Shown: positions 26,885-35,936 of the stretch, one piece after another
Layout: every line of letters begins with the position of its first letter
How positions within the stretch are numbered: the first letter of the stretch is position 1
Assembly (NCBI RefSeq): GCF_005930355.1
Contig: NZ_VDBO01000012.1
Coordinates: 1 to 64,000, forward strand
From: Paenibacillus sinopodophylli
GTDB lineage: Bacteria; Bacillota; Bacilli; Paenibacillales; Paenibacillaceae
Length of the DNA stretch: 64,000 nt
Direction of reading: 5' to 3'
Notes under the pieces: generated by a model
Told to the model about the DNA's origin: nothing
Seen by the model: the letters and a program-made list of their open reading frames with translations, nothing else
Databases searched by the model: none
Position numbers and translations under genes: made by a program

Positions 26885-26931
26885 AAAAAGAGCCGATACA
26901 AACAGGAACCTTCTCCTGCTTATATCGACTC
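26885..26931 (-). terminator. Terminator of the methionine aminopeptidase gene
   Basis: On the minus strand GAGTCGATATAAGCAGGA pairs with TCCTGTTTGTATCGGCTC (few mismatches and wobbles) and is followed by TTTTTC. It separates the aminopeptidase gene from the germination operon. Confidence 0.8.
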
Positions 26932-26945
26932 GTCTGCATCATGCG

Positions 26946-27689
26946 CTAGGCTACTGTTAGAATGATTGGCTTGTCCTTCGTAATAATAATAGTATGCTCG
27001 TGCTGGGCAGCAAAGCTTCTATCCGGCGTTCGCAGCGTCCAGCCATCCTGCTGCTCGACAACATAATCCGCGCCCATCGAAAGAAACGGCTCAATGGTAA
27101 TGACTAACCCCTCTTTCAACATCCGTTTGTCATGCTTGTTGTACGTCGGTGGAATTTGCGGCCATTCATGCACGGCTCTGCCAACGCCATGACTGCATAG
27201 ATCATTAATAACCTTGTATCCGCCTTGCTGTGCCTCCTGCTGAATAAGCTTGCCGATCTCATTAATTCTCACACCATGGGTTAGCGAGGAAATAACTTTC
27301 ATCATCGTATAATGGGTATAGCGGCACAGCCTAGTAACCGGCTCGCTGAAAGGAGCGATTTGGAAAGAATGGCCCGTATCAGCCACATAGCCGTCTTTCT
27401 CTGCGCATACATCAATATTAATCAAATCGCCTGGCTTTAATACCCGCGATCCAGGAATGCCGTGAGCAACCTCATCATTGACGCTGATACAGGTCTGGCC
27501 GGGAAATTGAAACGTTTTGTACGGAGCGGAAATAGCGCCGTGGCTTGCCAGAATGCGTCCGCCAAGCTCATCAAGCTCTTTCGTTGTCATACCCGCCTTC
27601 GTATGTTTCTTCATTTCATTCAACGTTAACGCAACGATTCTCCCAATCTCTTTGAGCCCATCTATATCGTCCTGCGAACCTACCGTCAT
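26946..27689 (-). CDS. map: Methionine aminopeptidase, type I
   Basis: This 247-residue enzyme removes the initiator methionine. All metal ligands are visible: Asp93 and Asp104 (NIDVCAEKDGYVADTGHSF), His167 (CSHGVGRAVHEWP), Glu200 (ITIEPFLSMG) and Glu231 (QHEHTIII), with His76 (VAHGIPG) in the active site. It stands alone rather than in the usual adk-map-infA ribosomal cluster, so it is probably a second enzyme of the B. subtilis YflG (MapB) type. ATG 27689 follows GGAGG. It ends at a strong terminator. Confidence 0.93.
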   Translation of the reverse strand: MTVGSQDDIDGLKEIGRIVALTLNEMKKHTKAGMTTKELDELGGRILASHGAISAPYKTFQFPGQTCISVNDEVAHGIPGSRVLKPGDLINIDVCAEKDGYVADTGHSFQIAPFSEPVTRLCRYTHYTMMKVISSLTHGVRINEIGKLIQQEAQQGGYKVINDLCSHGVGRAVHEWPQIPPTYNKHDKRMLKEGLVITIEPFLSMGADYVVEQQDGWTLRTPDRSFAAQHEHTIIITKDKPIILTVA

Positions 27690-27800
27690 TCGTCAGCCTC
27701 CATCCCTTTTCTCCTTGCATTCATACACTGGACTATTATAGCATGAGGCCTTTGTGATCAGCTTGTTCTTGTCCTCGGGGCTACTGCCAGGATAATATTT

Positions 27801-27816
27801 CCATGTATATACATGG
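27801..27816. promoter_or_regulatory. 16-bp perfect palindrome, possible PadR-like operator
   Basis: CCATGTATATACATGG is a perfect palindrome between the end of the aldo/keto reductase gene (27827) and the start of the aminopeptidase gene (27689), both on the minus strand. ATGTA-TA-TACAT resembles the ATGT/ACAT half-sites of PadR-type repressors. No PadR gene is in the window. Confidence 0.4.
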
Positions 27817-27826
27817 ATAATAACTG

Positions 27827-28804
27827 TTATTTCGGCAGCCGATAGATCGCAAATGGTTCCCCGTGGCGAGTAGATTGACTGGCGCTGTCCAGCTCTGTCA
27901 ACAGCCCGACAGAAAGCTTCAAATCTACGCTTTCCATGTTCTCCTGAAGCTGTTCCACTCTAGTCGCTCCTACAATAACGGAAGATACGACCGGTTGATG
28001 CATAAGCCATGAGAGAGACAACGCAGTGGGGGATACACCTGTTTGCGCAGCCAGTTCTCCTATATGAACACCTAGTGCCAGGTTGCCTTCATTAATGAAC
28101 CTCGTGAAATTCGGATCTGTCTGCGCCCTGGAGCCTTTCGGCGCCAGATCCGCGGAAGTGTATTTGCCTGATAGAATTCCACCTGCAAGCGGGAAGTAAG
28201 GAATGATGCTTACCCCCTGATCCAAACACATCGGAATAAGCTCCTGCTCCGGCGTTCGATCAGCCAAAGAGTAGCTCGCTTGCGTAGCTGTAAATCGATT
28301 CAGACCGAGTCGGTCGCTAATGCCTAACGCCTTCATCAGCTCCCACGCCATATAATTCGATGCGCCAATATACCTTACTTTTCCCGAACGAACCATATCC
28401 TCCAGCGTTCGCAGCGTCTCTTCAAGCGGCGTTTCCGGATCAAATGTATGAATCTGATACAGATCAACATAATCCGTTTTCAGCCGTCTCAAGCTGTTCT
28501 CCAGCTCCATCTGCAAATGGTAGCGTGAAGAACCTCGTTCATTCACCCCAGTCCCTCGGATAAGTCCTGCCTTAGTCGCAAGCACGACCTCCTGTCTTCG
28601 TCCCACTAAAGCCTCGCCAATTATTTTCTCTGATTCCATACCTGCATAAATATTCGCCGTATCCACGAAATTAATGCCATTATCTATAGCGTAATGAATG
28701 ATTCGCTTAGAGGTTTCACCATCAGCTCGTTTCCCGAAGGCGTTCGTCCCCAAACCGAGTGCGGATACTTTAAGACCGCTATTGCCAAGGCGGCGATATT
28801 GCAT
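27827..28804 (-). CDS. Aldo/keto reductase
   Basis: The 325-residue (alpha/beta)8 NADPH-dependent reductase has the catalytic tetrad region: Asp in NFVDTANIYAG, Tyr in IYAGMESE, Lys in VVLATKAGL and His in DLYQIHTFDPETP. Cofactor-binding residues lie near SSVIVGATRVEQLQENM. It belongs to the AKR group with B. subtilis YrpG/IolS relatives. The substrate is unknown. ATG 28804 follows AAAGGAG. It is divergent from the SNF2 helicase gene. Confidence 0.92.
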   Translation of the reverse strand: MQYRRLGNSGLKVSALGLGTNAFGKRADGETSKRIIHYAIDNGINFVDTANIYAGMESEKIIGEALVGRRQEVVLATKAGLIRGTGVNERGSSRYHLQMELENSLRRLKTDYVDLYQIHTFDPETPLEETLRTLEDMVRSGKVRYIGASNYMAWELMKALGISDRLGLNRFTATQASYSLADRTPEQELIPMCLDQGVSIIPYFPLAGGILSGKYTSADLAPKGSRAQTDPNFTRFINEGNLALGVHIGELAAQTGVSPTALSLSWLMHQPVVSSVIVGATRVEQLQENMESVDLKLSVGLLTELDSASQSTRHGEPFAIYRLPK

Positions 28805-29029
28805 AGCTTTCAGCTCCTTTTATCGTTCCAATATAATCTGATTGCTCTATTATAGCTTTCTTCCCCTCTCATTTCAGCATCGTATGCAGAAGCGCTCTCC
28901 GCTTCTATCTTTGACATTATGACCCGACAAGTAAATTCTGCTATGATAAAAGCAATCGATTAATCGGAAGGTGAAACGGCTGTCGCTCTCCTCTGGCGGC
29001 GCAGCGCGTTTCTAGAAAGGAAATGCCTT

Positions 29030-32000
29030 ATGCGCGCTCCATTATCTCAGCGAATTATTAAACTGCTATGCGGCGAAACCTTCTATGAGCGAGGGAAAGC
29101 TTATTTTAACACAGGAGAGGTTACCCTTGTGGATGCTGATCCTAAGTCTGGCAGCTATTCGGCCATCGTGAACGGGAATAATCGCTTCGATGTCACGATT
29201 GAGATCGATCCTGCCAATGATGTGGATGCCGCATGCACATGCCTCGCCTTCAGCACCTATGACAAATATTGCGCACATGTTGCCGCAGCGCTTCTTCAAA
29301 TCCATGAGCTTGAGGAGCGTACACGCCAGCCTGTTCGCGTGTATCCTTCTCTCCTGCATCCCGAGGACAGGCCTTATGACGATGAAGAGGGCGAGATTGA
29401 TGCAGAGAAATCTATTCATCCACGGCCCATCAAACAAGCGGGATCAACCGCAGCCGATAAGCAATTGGCCGACAGTCTGCTCGGCCTGTTCGGCAATCGG
29501 GGTCCGCGTTCCAGCAGCCACCGTTCTATTATAGATGCTAGAACTCCACTCGAGGTCGAAATGACATGCAAGCTTCATCCTTACGGCTATCGAAAATTCA
29601 TGTTCGGCATCGAGCTGAAGCTAGGGCCGAAACGACTGTATATTGTACAGCGAATTCGTGAGTTTCTCGAAAAGGTCGAACGAGGACAGCCGTTTGTATT
29701 CTCGAAGCATTTCACCTATGATCCGGCCATTCATCGCTTCGAGCAGGAGAACGCTGCTGTCATCAAGCAGCTCTATCATGTTTATCGCCATGAGGTCCTA
29801 TTCCGCCAATCCTCCACTCGTTACTACCAAGTGGAAGCCCCTTCAAGCGGAGAGCGGATGCTGCTCATTCCACCCTTGTCTTGGGAAAGCCTGCTTCCAC
29901 TGCTGCTAGCGGCACCAATGGCCCGGCTGCAAGTTAGTGACCATACGTACACTGGCATTACGATAAGCGAAGAACCGATTCCGCTTCACTTTGCGTTCAA
30001 TCAATCACTGGGCGACGGCTATCAACTGAATATTGTCGGACTGGAGAAGCTCACGCTGATGGATGAGTATGAGCTCCTCATCTCGGAAGGCAAGCTGCTC
30101 AAATTGACACCTGATTCTGCTCAGCGGCTTGCAGAGCTGAAGCAACTGGTAGATCATTCACGCAAGCCGCTAGTTCATATCGCTCCAGAGCAAATGGAGC
30201 CCTTCATGGAACGGGTCATTCCCGGCCTAATGAAGCTGGGCAGCGTCCAGATTGCGGAAGCGATCTCCGGTCGCATTCTGCAAACACAGTTGAAAGCGAA
30301 GCTTTACTTGGACCGAATCAGGGATAGACTTGTTGCTGGGCTGGAGTTCCAGTACGGTGACATTGTGATCAATCCGCTTGAGGGCAGCGATAAGAAGCGA
30401 GGCACAGACCGGATACTAATGCGTAACGGTGAGCAGGAACAGCTTATTCTAGAGTTGATGGAGATCGTTCCGTTCGCAAAAACCGAGGCCGGCTACTTCT
30501 TGGAGGACGAGGACTCTGAGTATGAGTTTCTGTATCGTATTGTGCCGCAGCTCGAGAAGCTGCTCACGGTCTATGCCACCTCTGCGGTGAAAGTGAGAAT
30601 TGTCACGAAGCATGCGCCGCCTAAAGTAACTGTAAATATAGATGAGCGTACAGATTGGCTTGAGTTCAAATTCAACATGGATGGCATACCTGATTCCGAA
30701 ATCCGCAACCTGCTGAAATCCCTTGAGGTCAAGCGCAAATACCACCGACTGCCAGATGGAGCCTTGCTGCCGCTTGAGGGGGCTGCGTTTCAAGAAATGA
30801 TTCGCTTCTTGAACGAAGTCGGGTTAAGTAAAGGCGATATTGAAGGTGCAGCATTCCGTGTTCCTGCCGTTCGCGGCCTGCATCTCATCGATTCACAAGA
30901 AAACAGCAAGACTATTAAGCTCGGCAAAGCCTTCCGACAGCTCTTGGAAAATATGCGGAACCCCGACAATCTCGATTTTCAGGTTCCAGAAAGTCTTGTC
31001 CCTATCCTTCGCGATTATCAGCAATACGGCTACCAATGGATGAAGACCCTTGCCCATTATCGGTTTGGAGGCATTCTGGCTGACGATATGGGCCTTGGCA
31101 AAACCGTACAAGCGATCGCCTTCATCGTTTCCGTGCTGCCGGAGATTCGTAAGCGGGAGCAGCCTGCTCTAATCATCTCTCCGGCTTCGCTCATCTACAA
31201 CTGGCTGAATGAGCTGAAGAAATTCGCGCCCGAGATTCGTGCTGTCATCGCGGACGGAACCAAAACGCAGCGCAGCGGCGTATTAGGAGGGAATATGGAG
31301 GCGGATGTTATTATCACCTCCTATCCATTGCTTCGCCAGGATCTCACCCAATACATGAAGCAGAGCTTCCATACGCTCATCATGGATGAGGCGCAGTATT
31401 TCAAAAACCATACCACTCAGACTGCTCAAGCAGTCAAATCCATCGAGGCGGGATACCGGTTCGCCTTGACGGGAACACCTATTGAAAACTCGCTTGAGGA
31501 GCTGTGGTCGATTTTTGGTGCCGTCTTCCCCGAGCTGTTCCCGAGCAGACAAGCATTCAACGAGCTTACACGGGAAACGATCGCACGGCGAGTTCGCCCC
31601 TTTCTGCTGCGCAGGCTAAAGAACGATGTCCTACAGGAACTGCCTGACAAAATCGAATCCATTCAGGCATCCGAGCTGCTGCCCGAGCAGAAGCAGCTGT
31701 ATGTCGGCTTCCTCGCGAAGCTGCAGCAGGAGACCGTAAAACATTTGAACGAGGAAGGCTTCCAGAGGAATCGCATTCGCATATTGGCTGGTATTACGCG
31801 GCTGCGCCAGCTATGCTGCCATCCAGCCCTGTTCGTCGATGGTTATGAAGGAAGCTCCTCCAAGTTCGAGCAGTTGCTCGACATTATCGAGGAATGCCAA
31901 AGTGCTGGCAGACGACTGCTCATCTTCTCCCAGTTCACCGAGATGCTTGGCTTGATCAGCCGCGAGCTCGGCTACCTAGGCGTAAGCTACTTCTATTTGG

Positions 32001-32371
32001 ACGGTCAAACGAAGGCCGCGGAGCGCGTTGAGCTCTGTAATCGATTCAACAATGGCGAGCGAGACCTCTTCCTGCTCTCGTTGAAAGCTGGCGGTACGGG
32101 TCTCAATCTAACGGGGGCAGATACGGTCATCCTATATGACTTATGGTGGAATCCCGCGGTTGAACAGCAGGCAGCCGATCGAGCCCACCGCATTGGTCAA
32201 AAAAACGTTGTGCAGGTTATACGCCTTGTAGCGCAGGGCACGGTTGAGGATAAAATGTACGAGCTCCAGCAGAAAAAGAAAAACCTGATCGATGAAGTCA
32301 TCCAGCCCGGCGAGGAATCTCTCTCTTCATTAAGCGAGCAGGAAATTCGCGAGATTTTGATGATACCCTAA
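29030..32371 (+). CDS. SWIM zinc-finger SNF2-family helicase
   Basis: The 1113-residue protein begins with a SWIM zinc finger (CTCLAFSTYDKYCAHVAAALL, about residues 68-90), then a bacterial SNF2-associated region, then the SNF2 motor from about residue 650: motif I DDMGLGKT, motif II DEAQ (MDEAQYFKN), motif III LTGTPIENSLEELW, and helicase-C motifs SLKAGGTGLNLTGADTVILYDLWWNPAVEQQAADRAHRIGQ. These ATPases translocate on duplex DNA; bacterial members (RapA/HepA-like) are linked to transcription or DNA repair. ATG 29030 follows GAAAGGAAA. It is monocistronic, ending at a terminator near 32.4 kb. Confidence 0.94.
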   Translation: MRAPLSQRIIKLLCGETFYERGKAYFNTGEVTLVDADPKSGSYSAIVNGNNRFDVTIEIDPANDVDAACTCLAFSTYDKYCAHVAAALLQIHELEERTRQPVRVYPSLLHPEDRPYDDEEGEIDAEKSIHPRPIKQAGSTAADKQLADSLLGLFGNRGPRSSSHRSIIDARTPLEVEMTCKLHPYGYRKFMFGIELKLGPKRLYIVQRIREFLEKVERGQPFVFSKHFTYDPAIHRFEQENAAVIKQLYHVYRHEVLFRQSSTRYYQVEAPSSGERMLLIPPLSWESLLPLLLAAPMARLQVSDHTYTGITISEEPIPLHFAFNQSLGDGYQLNIVGLEKLTLMDEYELLISEGKLLKLTPDSAQRLAELKQLVDHSRKPLVHIAPEQMEPFMERVIPGLMKLGSVQIAEAISGRILQTQLKAKLYLDRIRDRLVAGLEFQYGDIVINPLEGSDKKRGTDRILMRNGEQEQLILELMEIVPFAKTEAGYFLEDEDSEYEFLYRIVPQLEKLLTVYATSAVKVRIVTKHAPPKVTVNIDERTDWLEFKFNMDGIPDSEIRNLLKSLEVKRKYHRLPDGALLPLEGAAFQEMIRFLNEVGLSKGDIEGAAFRVPAVRGLHLIDSQENSKTIKLGKAFRQLLENMRNPDNLDFQVPESLVPILRDYQQYGYQWMKTLAHYRFGGILADDMGLGKTVQAIAFIVSVLPEIRKREQPALIISPASLIYNWLNELKKFAPEIRAVIADGTKTQRSGVLGGNMEADVIITSYPLLRQDLTQYMKQSFHTLIMDEAQYFKNHTTQTAQAVKSIEAGYRFALTGTPIENSLEELWSIFGAVFPELFPSRQAFNELTRETIARRVRPFLLRRLKNDVLQELPDKIESIQASELLPEQKQLYVGFLAKLQQETVKHLNEEGFQRNRIRILAGITRLRQLCCHPALFVDGYEGSSSKFEQLLDIIEECQSAGRRLLIFSQFTEMLGLISRELGYLGVSYFYLDGQTKAAERVELCNRFNNGERDLFLLSLKAGGTGLNLTGADTVILYDLWWNPAVEQQAADRAHRIGQKNVVQVIRLVAQGTVEDKMYELQQKKKNLIDEVIQPGEESLSSLSEQEIREILMIP

Positions 32372-32409
32372 GCAGGCTGCACGAAGCGCCTATTAATAGA
32401 TACGTCCAC

Positions 32410-32443
32410 AAACCTCCGGGCACTTGCTGCTCGGGGGTTTTTC
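32410..32443 (+). terminator. Terminator of the SNF2 helicase gene
   Basis: AACCTCCGGGC pairs with GCTCGGGGGTT (two wobble positions) and is followed by TTT. It lies about 40 bases after the stop. Confidence 0.75.
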
Positions 32444-32614
32444 TGCAGGCTTTTGTCCATTGTCGGTAACTATCATTAGAGGGCATTTATCTGCAATTGA
32501 TACTAGCAGATTTTAATAGAGATAGGGATATTGACCAGTACGGATACTCTATCTCGCACGTATACTTTCAATACAAAGCTCTATCAAACAAGGAGAGAGA
32601 AGAGGTGCCTGTTC

Positions 32615-32635
32615 TTGAAGCTTCACCGTGATTAG
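32615..32635 (+). CDS. Candidate leader peptide 1 (6 codons)
   Basis: TTG-AAG-CTT-CAC-CGT-GAT-TAG encodes MKLHRD. GAGGTG lies 7 bases upstream of the TTG. It is followed 39 bases later by a second mini-ORF in the leader of the ArsB-type permease. Too short to be certain; proposed because ribosome binding site and stop spacing repeat twice. Confidence 0.3.
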   Translation: MKLHRD

Positions 32636-32673
32636 ATAGCTTTAAGCTAATTTTAGAAAAGGAGTGCTGCTGT

Positions 32674-32700
32674 TTGAATACTAGAGAGCTCCATCCTTGA
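32674..32700 (+). CDS. Candidate leader peptide 2 (8 codons)
   Basis: TTG-AAT-ACT-AGA-GAG-CTC-CAT-CCT-TGA encodes MNTRELHP. AAAAGGAG lies 9 bases upstream. Its stop at 32698-32700 is directly followed by the permease ribosome binding site (AAAGAGG) and ATG 32715, so translation of the peptide could influence permease initiation. Confidence 0.35.
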   Translation: MNTRELHP

Positions 32701-32714
32701 AAAGAGGTTAAAAC

Positions 32715-34046
32715 ATGCATGATGTATCCATCGTAATGACCATCTCTGCCTTTATGTTCACGCTGTTCTTTCTCTTCTGGCGTCCACAGGTCAATGAAGC
32801 TATCCCCGCCTCGCTTGGTGCAGCAATCGTCATTCTCAGCGGCAGTGTTTCACTGCGTGATCTCGTTGATATCACAGAGACCATCGGCGGCGCCGCTGTT
32901 ACAATTATCGCAACCATCGTCATGGCTATTGTGCTGGAGAGCTTCGGATTCTTCTACTGGGCTGCCGAACTGCTTACCAAAAAAGCCCGAGGATCAGGCA
33001 TACGCCTATTCTGGCTGACCAACCTGTTCTGTTTCCTCATGACGCTCTTCGTCAATAATGATGGTAGCATCTTGATTACGACACCTATTCTACTGCTGCT
33101 GCTGCAAAACATGGGCTTAAAAAATCATCAAAAAATACCCTATCTGCTTTCCGGCGCATTAATCGCAACCGCATCCAGCGCACCAATCGGCGTGAGCAAT
33201 ATCGTCAATTTAATCGCTCTAAAAATCGTTCACATGGATCTCTATATGCATACGGCCATGATGTTCGTGCCCGCTTCGCTTGGACTCCTCTTACTAACGC
33301 TGCTGCTATTTGCCGTATTCTACCGCACGCTGCCGAAAAAACTGCCGCCAACCGCTAGATGGAACCTCATGCCGGGAAGCCACCCGCTCCAGCATTCACA
33401 GCCTCAAGAAAACCGCAACCGCTTTATGATCAATATTCTTGTCTTCGTATTATGCGTTCGGATAAGCCTGTTTGTTGCTTCTTATCTCCACTTCTCGGTT
33501 GCAGCAACGGCCGTAATCGGATCGTCCCTACTGCTCGGCTGGCGATGGATTTACTTGAAGGTATCGCCTGCTGATATGCTTAGAAAAACACCATGGTACA
33601 TCCTCGTGTTTGCATTCGGAATGTATGTCATTATTTATGGATTGCGCAATATCGGCTTAACGGACTGGCTTATCCATTTCATGCAGCCTCTTGTAAATGG
33701 AGGTCCGATGCATGCCAGCGTCATGATGGGAGGATTGCTCAGCGCATTATCCAATCTGTTCAACAACCATCCTGCATTAATGGTCGGCACCATTACACTC
33801 ATGAACATGGGACTAGACCCCTTGACCTTGAAAATCTCTTATCTAGCCAGCGTCATAGGCAGCGACATCGGCTCGCTTCTGCTGCCTATCGGTACACTCG
33901 CCACCCTCATGTGGATGCATATCGTTCGCAAAGGAGGTGTCCCGATCAGTTGGGGACAGTATATAAAAGTGACGGCATTAGTCATTCCCATCACTGTGCT
34001 GTTTACGCTGTTCGCGTTATCTTACTGGGTAAGCTGGATTTTCTAA
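32715..34046 (+). CDS. ArsB/NhaD-type permease (ion transporter superfamily)
   Basis: The 443-residue protein has about eleven to twelve TM helices and the ArsB/P-type permease signature: LFVNNDGSILITTPILLLLL in the first half and NLFNNHPALMVGTITL in the second, with SSAPIGVSNIVNLIALK. Family members export arsenite (ArsB) or exchange sodium/dicarboxylates. No arsR or arsC gene is nearby, so arsenite specificity is unproven; B. subtilis YdfA is a similar stand-alone gene. ATG 32715 follows AAAGAGG. It may be controlled by the two leader ORFs. Confidence 0.85.
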   Translation: MHDVSIVMTISAFMFTLFFLFWRPQVNEAIPASLGAAIVILSGSVSLRDLVDITETIGGAAVTIIATIVMAIVLESFGFFYWAAELLTKKARGSGIRLFWLTNLFCFLMTLFVNNDGSILITTPILLLLLQNMGLKNHQKIPYLLSGALIATASSAPIGVSNIVNLIALKIVHMDLYMHTAMMFVPASLGLLLLTLLLFAVFYRTLPKKLPPTARWNLMPGSHPLQHSQPQENRNRFMINILVFVLCVRISLFVASYLHFSVAATAVIGSSLLLGWRWIYLKVSPADMLRKTPWYILVFAFGMYVIIYGLRNIGLTDWLIHFMQPLVNGGPMHASVMMGGLLSALSNLFNNHPALMVGTITLMNMGLDPLTLKISYLASVIGSDIGSLLLPIGTLATLMWMHIVRKGGVPISWGQYIKVTALVIPITVLFTLFALSYWVSWIF

Positions 34047-34056
34047 ACAGTAAGAA

Positions 34057-34077
34057 GAAACGCCTGACGGCGTCTTT
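34057..34077 (+). terminator. Short hairpin after the permease gene
   Basis: AAACGCC-TGAC-GGCGTCTTT forms a short stem just after the stop codon of the permease, followed by a brief T-run. It is a weak but plausible terminator. Confidence 0.5.
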
Positions 34078-34107
34078 ACTATAGACCCCATCGTTTCCCC
34101 GAAACGC

Positions 34108-34154
34108 ATAGAGAAAGGATGAGTGAACTCATATCCTTTCCTATATTTAAAGAA
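34108..34154. repeat. Dispersed intergenic repeat, copy 1
   Basis: ATAGAGAAAG, an 18-base middle and CTTTCCTATATTTAAAGAA form an element whose arms are partly complementary (ATAGAGAAAG/CTTTCCTATAT). Closely similar elements occur at 51020-51063 and 56994-57045, each immediately before a terminator hairpin. Confidence 0.6.
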
Positions 34155-34181
34155 GAGACCTTCCGCGTGGAAGGTCTCTTC
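34152..34181 (-). terminator. Terminator of the NUDIX gene
   Basis: A perfect 13-base stem, GAAGAGACCTTCC / GGAAGGTCTCTTC, with a 4-base loop ends the minus-strand NUDIX gene; the minus strand continues TTTAAA. Confidence 0.8.
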
Positions 34182-34198
34182 TCCTCATGAATAGAATG

Positions 34199-34756
34199 CT
34201 ATACACGGAATAAGCCGTAACCAGCAAGAGGAACGACAGGATTAAGATCAACGCTTAGCCCCTCCGAGCGGCCATGGAAAGCAACATCAACGAGCCATTG
34301 CGTGAAGCTGGCAACGTCCATGAATTCCATCTCCTGCAACGTGAAAAAACCGGCTGCGTCCACTTCTACATGATCTGGCACGGGCTCCCCGCTCACATAT
34401 TCCATTTCGAAGGCCACATAAAGATTGTGAATGCTCTTTGGCTGATCCCGAAGAGCCACAATTTTTTTGACAACGGCTTGTACGCCGCATTCCTCAAGTA
34501 CTTCTCTTTGCACTGTATCCTGTATCGCTTCCAGCTGCTCAATGTAGCCGCCGGGGTTCGTCCACTTTCCTTTTCCAGGCTCCTGCGCTCTGCGAACGAG
34601 CAGAATACGGTCATCCTTGACCACAAGCGCGCCGACGCCAATGCTGTAATTGCCCCAATGTACAAAGCTGCAGCTTGTACATGCTCTTCTCATCGTTCCG
34701 TCTACATCACGAGTTTCGAGCATGTGACCGCATGCCATGCAAAATTTAGCTTCCAT
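34199..34756 (-). CDS. NUDIX hydrolase with N-terminal zinc ribbon
   Basis: The 185-residue protein starts with a zinc ribbon (CMACG and CTSCSFVH) and has a perfect Nudix box, G-x5-E-x7-R-E-V-L-E-E-C-G-V, in GYIEQLEAIQDTVQREVLEECGV. It hydrolyses a nucleoside diphosphate-linked compound; the substrate is not predictable, though zinc-ribbon NUDIX proteins include NudC-like NAD(H)/RNA-cap hydrolases. ATG 34756 has GAGGTG 6 bases upstream; GTG 34765 is less likely. Confidence 0.92.
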   Translation of the reverse strand: MEAKFCMACGHMLETRDVDGTMRRACTSCSFVHWGNYSIGVGALVVKDDRILLVRRAQEPGKGKWTNPGGYIEQLEAIQDTVQREVLEECGVQAVVKKIVALRDQPKSIHNLYVAFEMEYVSGEPVPDHVEVDAAGFFTLQEMEFMDVASFTQWLVDVAFHGRSEGLSVDLNPVVPLAGYGLFRV

Positions 34757-34878
34757 CTGCTTCACCTCTATATCCAGCGTTTCATCTCATCAGATTATAC
34801 GAATTATTTGCACGGTTGCCTAGTATAACTATGAGTTAACCATCAAGTATCAGATGACAAACTGTATCGCTGCTCTGT

Positions 34879-34908
34879 TTGAATATCGTACGCCGAAGCA
34901 GGTATAAT
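34879..34908 (+). promoter_or_regulatory. Promoter of the lipoate ligase gene
   Basis: -35 TTGAAT (34879-34884) and a perfect -10 TATAAT (34903-34908) are separated by 18 bases, about 35 bases before the start codon, which follows AGGAGGAA. Confidence 0.75.
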
Positions 34909-34943
34909 GCCCTTATGAGCTTTCACATAGGAGGAATACAGAC

Positions 34944-35936
34944 ATGCGTTTTGTAAGCAACAACGGCATTACCGATCCCGCCCTGAACTTGGCACTTGAA
35001 GAATATATTTTGCGTTCCCTGCCAGACAATGACGATTACCTTCTCTTCTACATAAACGAGCCGTCCATCATTATAGGCAAAAACCAGAACACCGTTGAGG
35101 AAATTAATAGTGAATACGTAGAGGAGCATAAGCTCCATGTCGTTCGGAGACTCTCTGGAGGCGGTGCTGTATACCATGATTTAGGCAATTTGAATTTCAG
35201 CTTTATTATGAAGGATGACGGCAAGTCCTTCCACAACTTCAAGAAGTTCACGGAGCCTGTCGTCCGTGCGCTGCAGGAGCTGGGCGTAGATGCAGAGATG
35301 ACGGGACGCAATGACCTGCAGGTAGGCGAGCGAAAAATATCCGGCAACGCTCAGTTCTCAACCAAAGGAAAAATGTTCAGCCATGGCACGCTTCTATTCG
35401 ATTCCGAGATTGATAACGTCGTATCCGCCTTAAAGGTCAACGCTGAGAAGTACGTATCTAAGTCAACCAAATCAATTCGCAGCCGCGTAGCCAATATCAG
35501 TGAATTTCTGAAGGAGCCCCTTACTGTCGAGCAATTCAGACAAAAGCTCCTGCAATCTATCTTCGAACAATCGGAGAACATCCCTTTCTATGAACTCTCG
35601 GGCGACGATTGGCAAAAGGTGCAGCAGCTTGCGGATGAGCGCTATCGCAGCTGGGAATGGAATTATGGCCGCTCTCCTGCATTCAACGTTCAGCAGAAGA
35701 AACGAATTGAAGGCGCTGGCACGTTCGATGTTCGGCTTCAGGTTGAAGAAGGAATAATTGCCTGTGCAGCGATCTACGGCGACTTCTTCGGACGCGGCGA
35801 CAGCTCGGAGGTTGCAGCTAAGCTAATCGGAACACAGTACGAGGCTTCCGCACTTAAGCAGCTTCTGGAAGGTTTGGATTTGAACTTTTATTTCGGGCCT
35901 GTCACACTGGATGACTGGTTAGGGCTGCTTCTGTAA
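34944..35936 (+). CDS. lplJ: Lipoate-protein ligase
   Basis: The 330-residue enzyme activates free lipoate as lipoyl-AMP and transfers it to E2/GcvH domains. The signature R-R-x-S-G-G-G-A-V-Y-H-D is at about residues 68-79, and the catalytic lysine is Lys131 in G-E-R-K-I-S-G-N-A. Length and two-domain layout (C-terminal accessory domain with WNYGRSPAFN) match LplJ of B. subtilis. It is monocistronic behind a good sigma-A promoter. Confidence 0.94.
   Translation: MRFVSNNGITDPALNLALEEYILRSLPDNDDYLLFYINEPSIIIGKNQNTVEEINSEYVEEHKLHVVRRLSGGGAVYHDLGNLNFSFIMKDDGKSFHNFKKFTEPVVRALQELGVDAEMTGRNDLQVGERKISGNAQFSTKGKMFSHGTLLFDSEIDNVVSALKVNAEKYVSKSTKSIRSRVANISEFLKEPLTVEQFRQKLLQSIFEQSENIPFYELSGDDWQKVQQLADERYRSWEWNYGRSPAFNVQQKKRIEGAGTFDVRLQVEEGIIACAAIYGDFFGRGDSSEVAAKLIGTQYEASALKQLLEGLDLNFYFGPVTLDDWLGLLL

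Larger units (their letters stand above)
32444..32714 (+). promoter_or_regulatory. Leader region of the ArsB-type permease with two candidate leader ORFs
   Basis: The 343-base gap between the helicase and permease genes holds the helicase terminator, an unresolved promoter, a 13-base palindrome TAGCTT-T-AAGCTA (32637-32649) and two tiny ORFs, each with a good ribosome binding site (listed separately). No known riboswitch consensus was recognised. Confidence 0.45.

Noticed and set aside
28911..28947. Promoter TTGACA...TATGAT before the SNF2 helicase gene
   Set aside because: The spacing between TTGACA (28911) and TATGAT (28942) is 25 bases, too long for a sigma-A promoter.
32372..32714. Riboswitch in the permease leader
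   Set aside because: No conserved core of the metal, guanidine, fluoride, SAM or T-box classes could be recognised; the leader ORFs are the better explanation.
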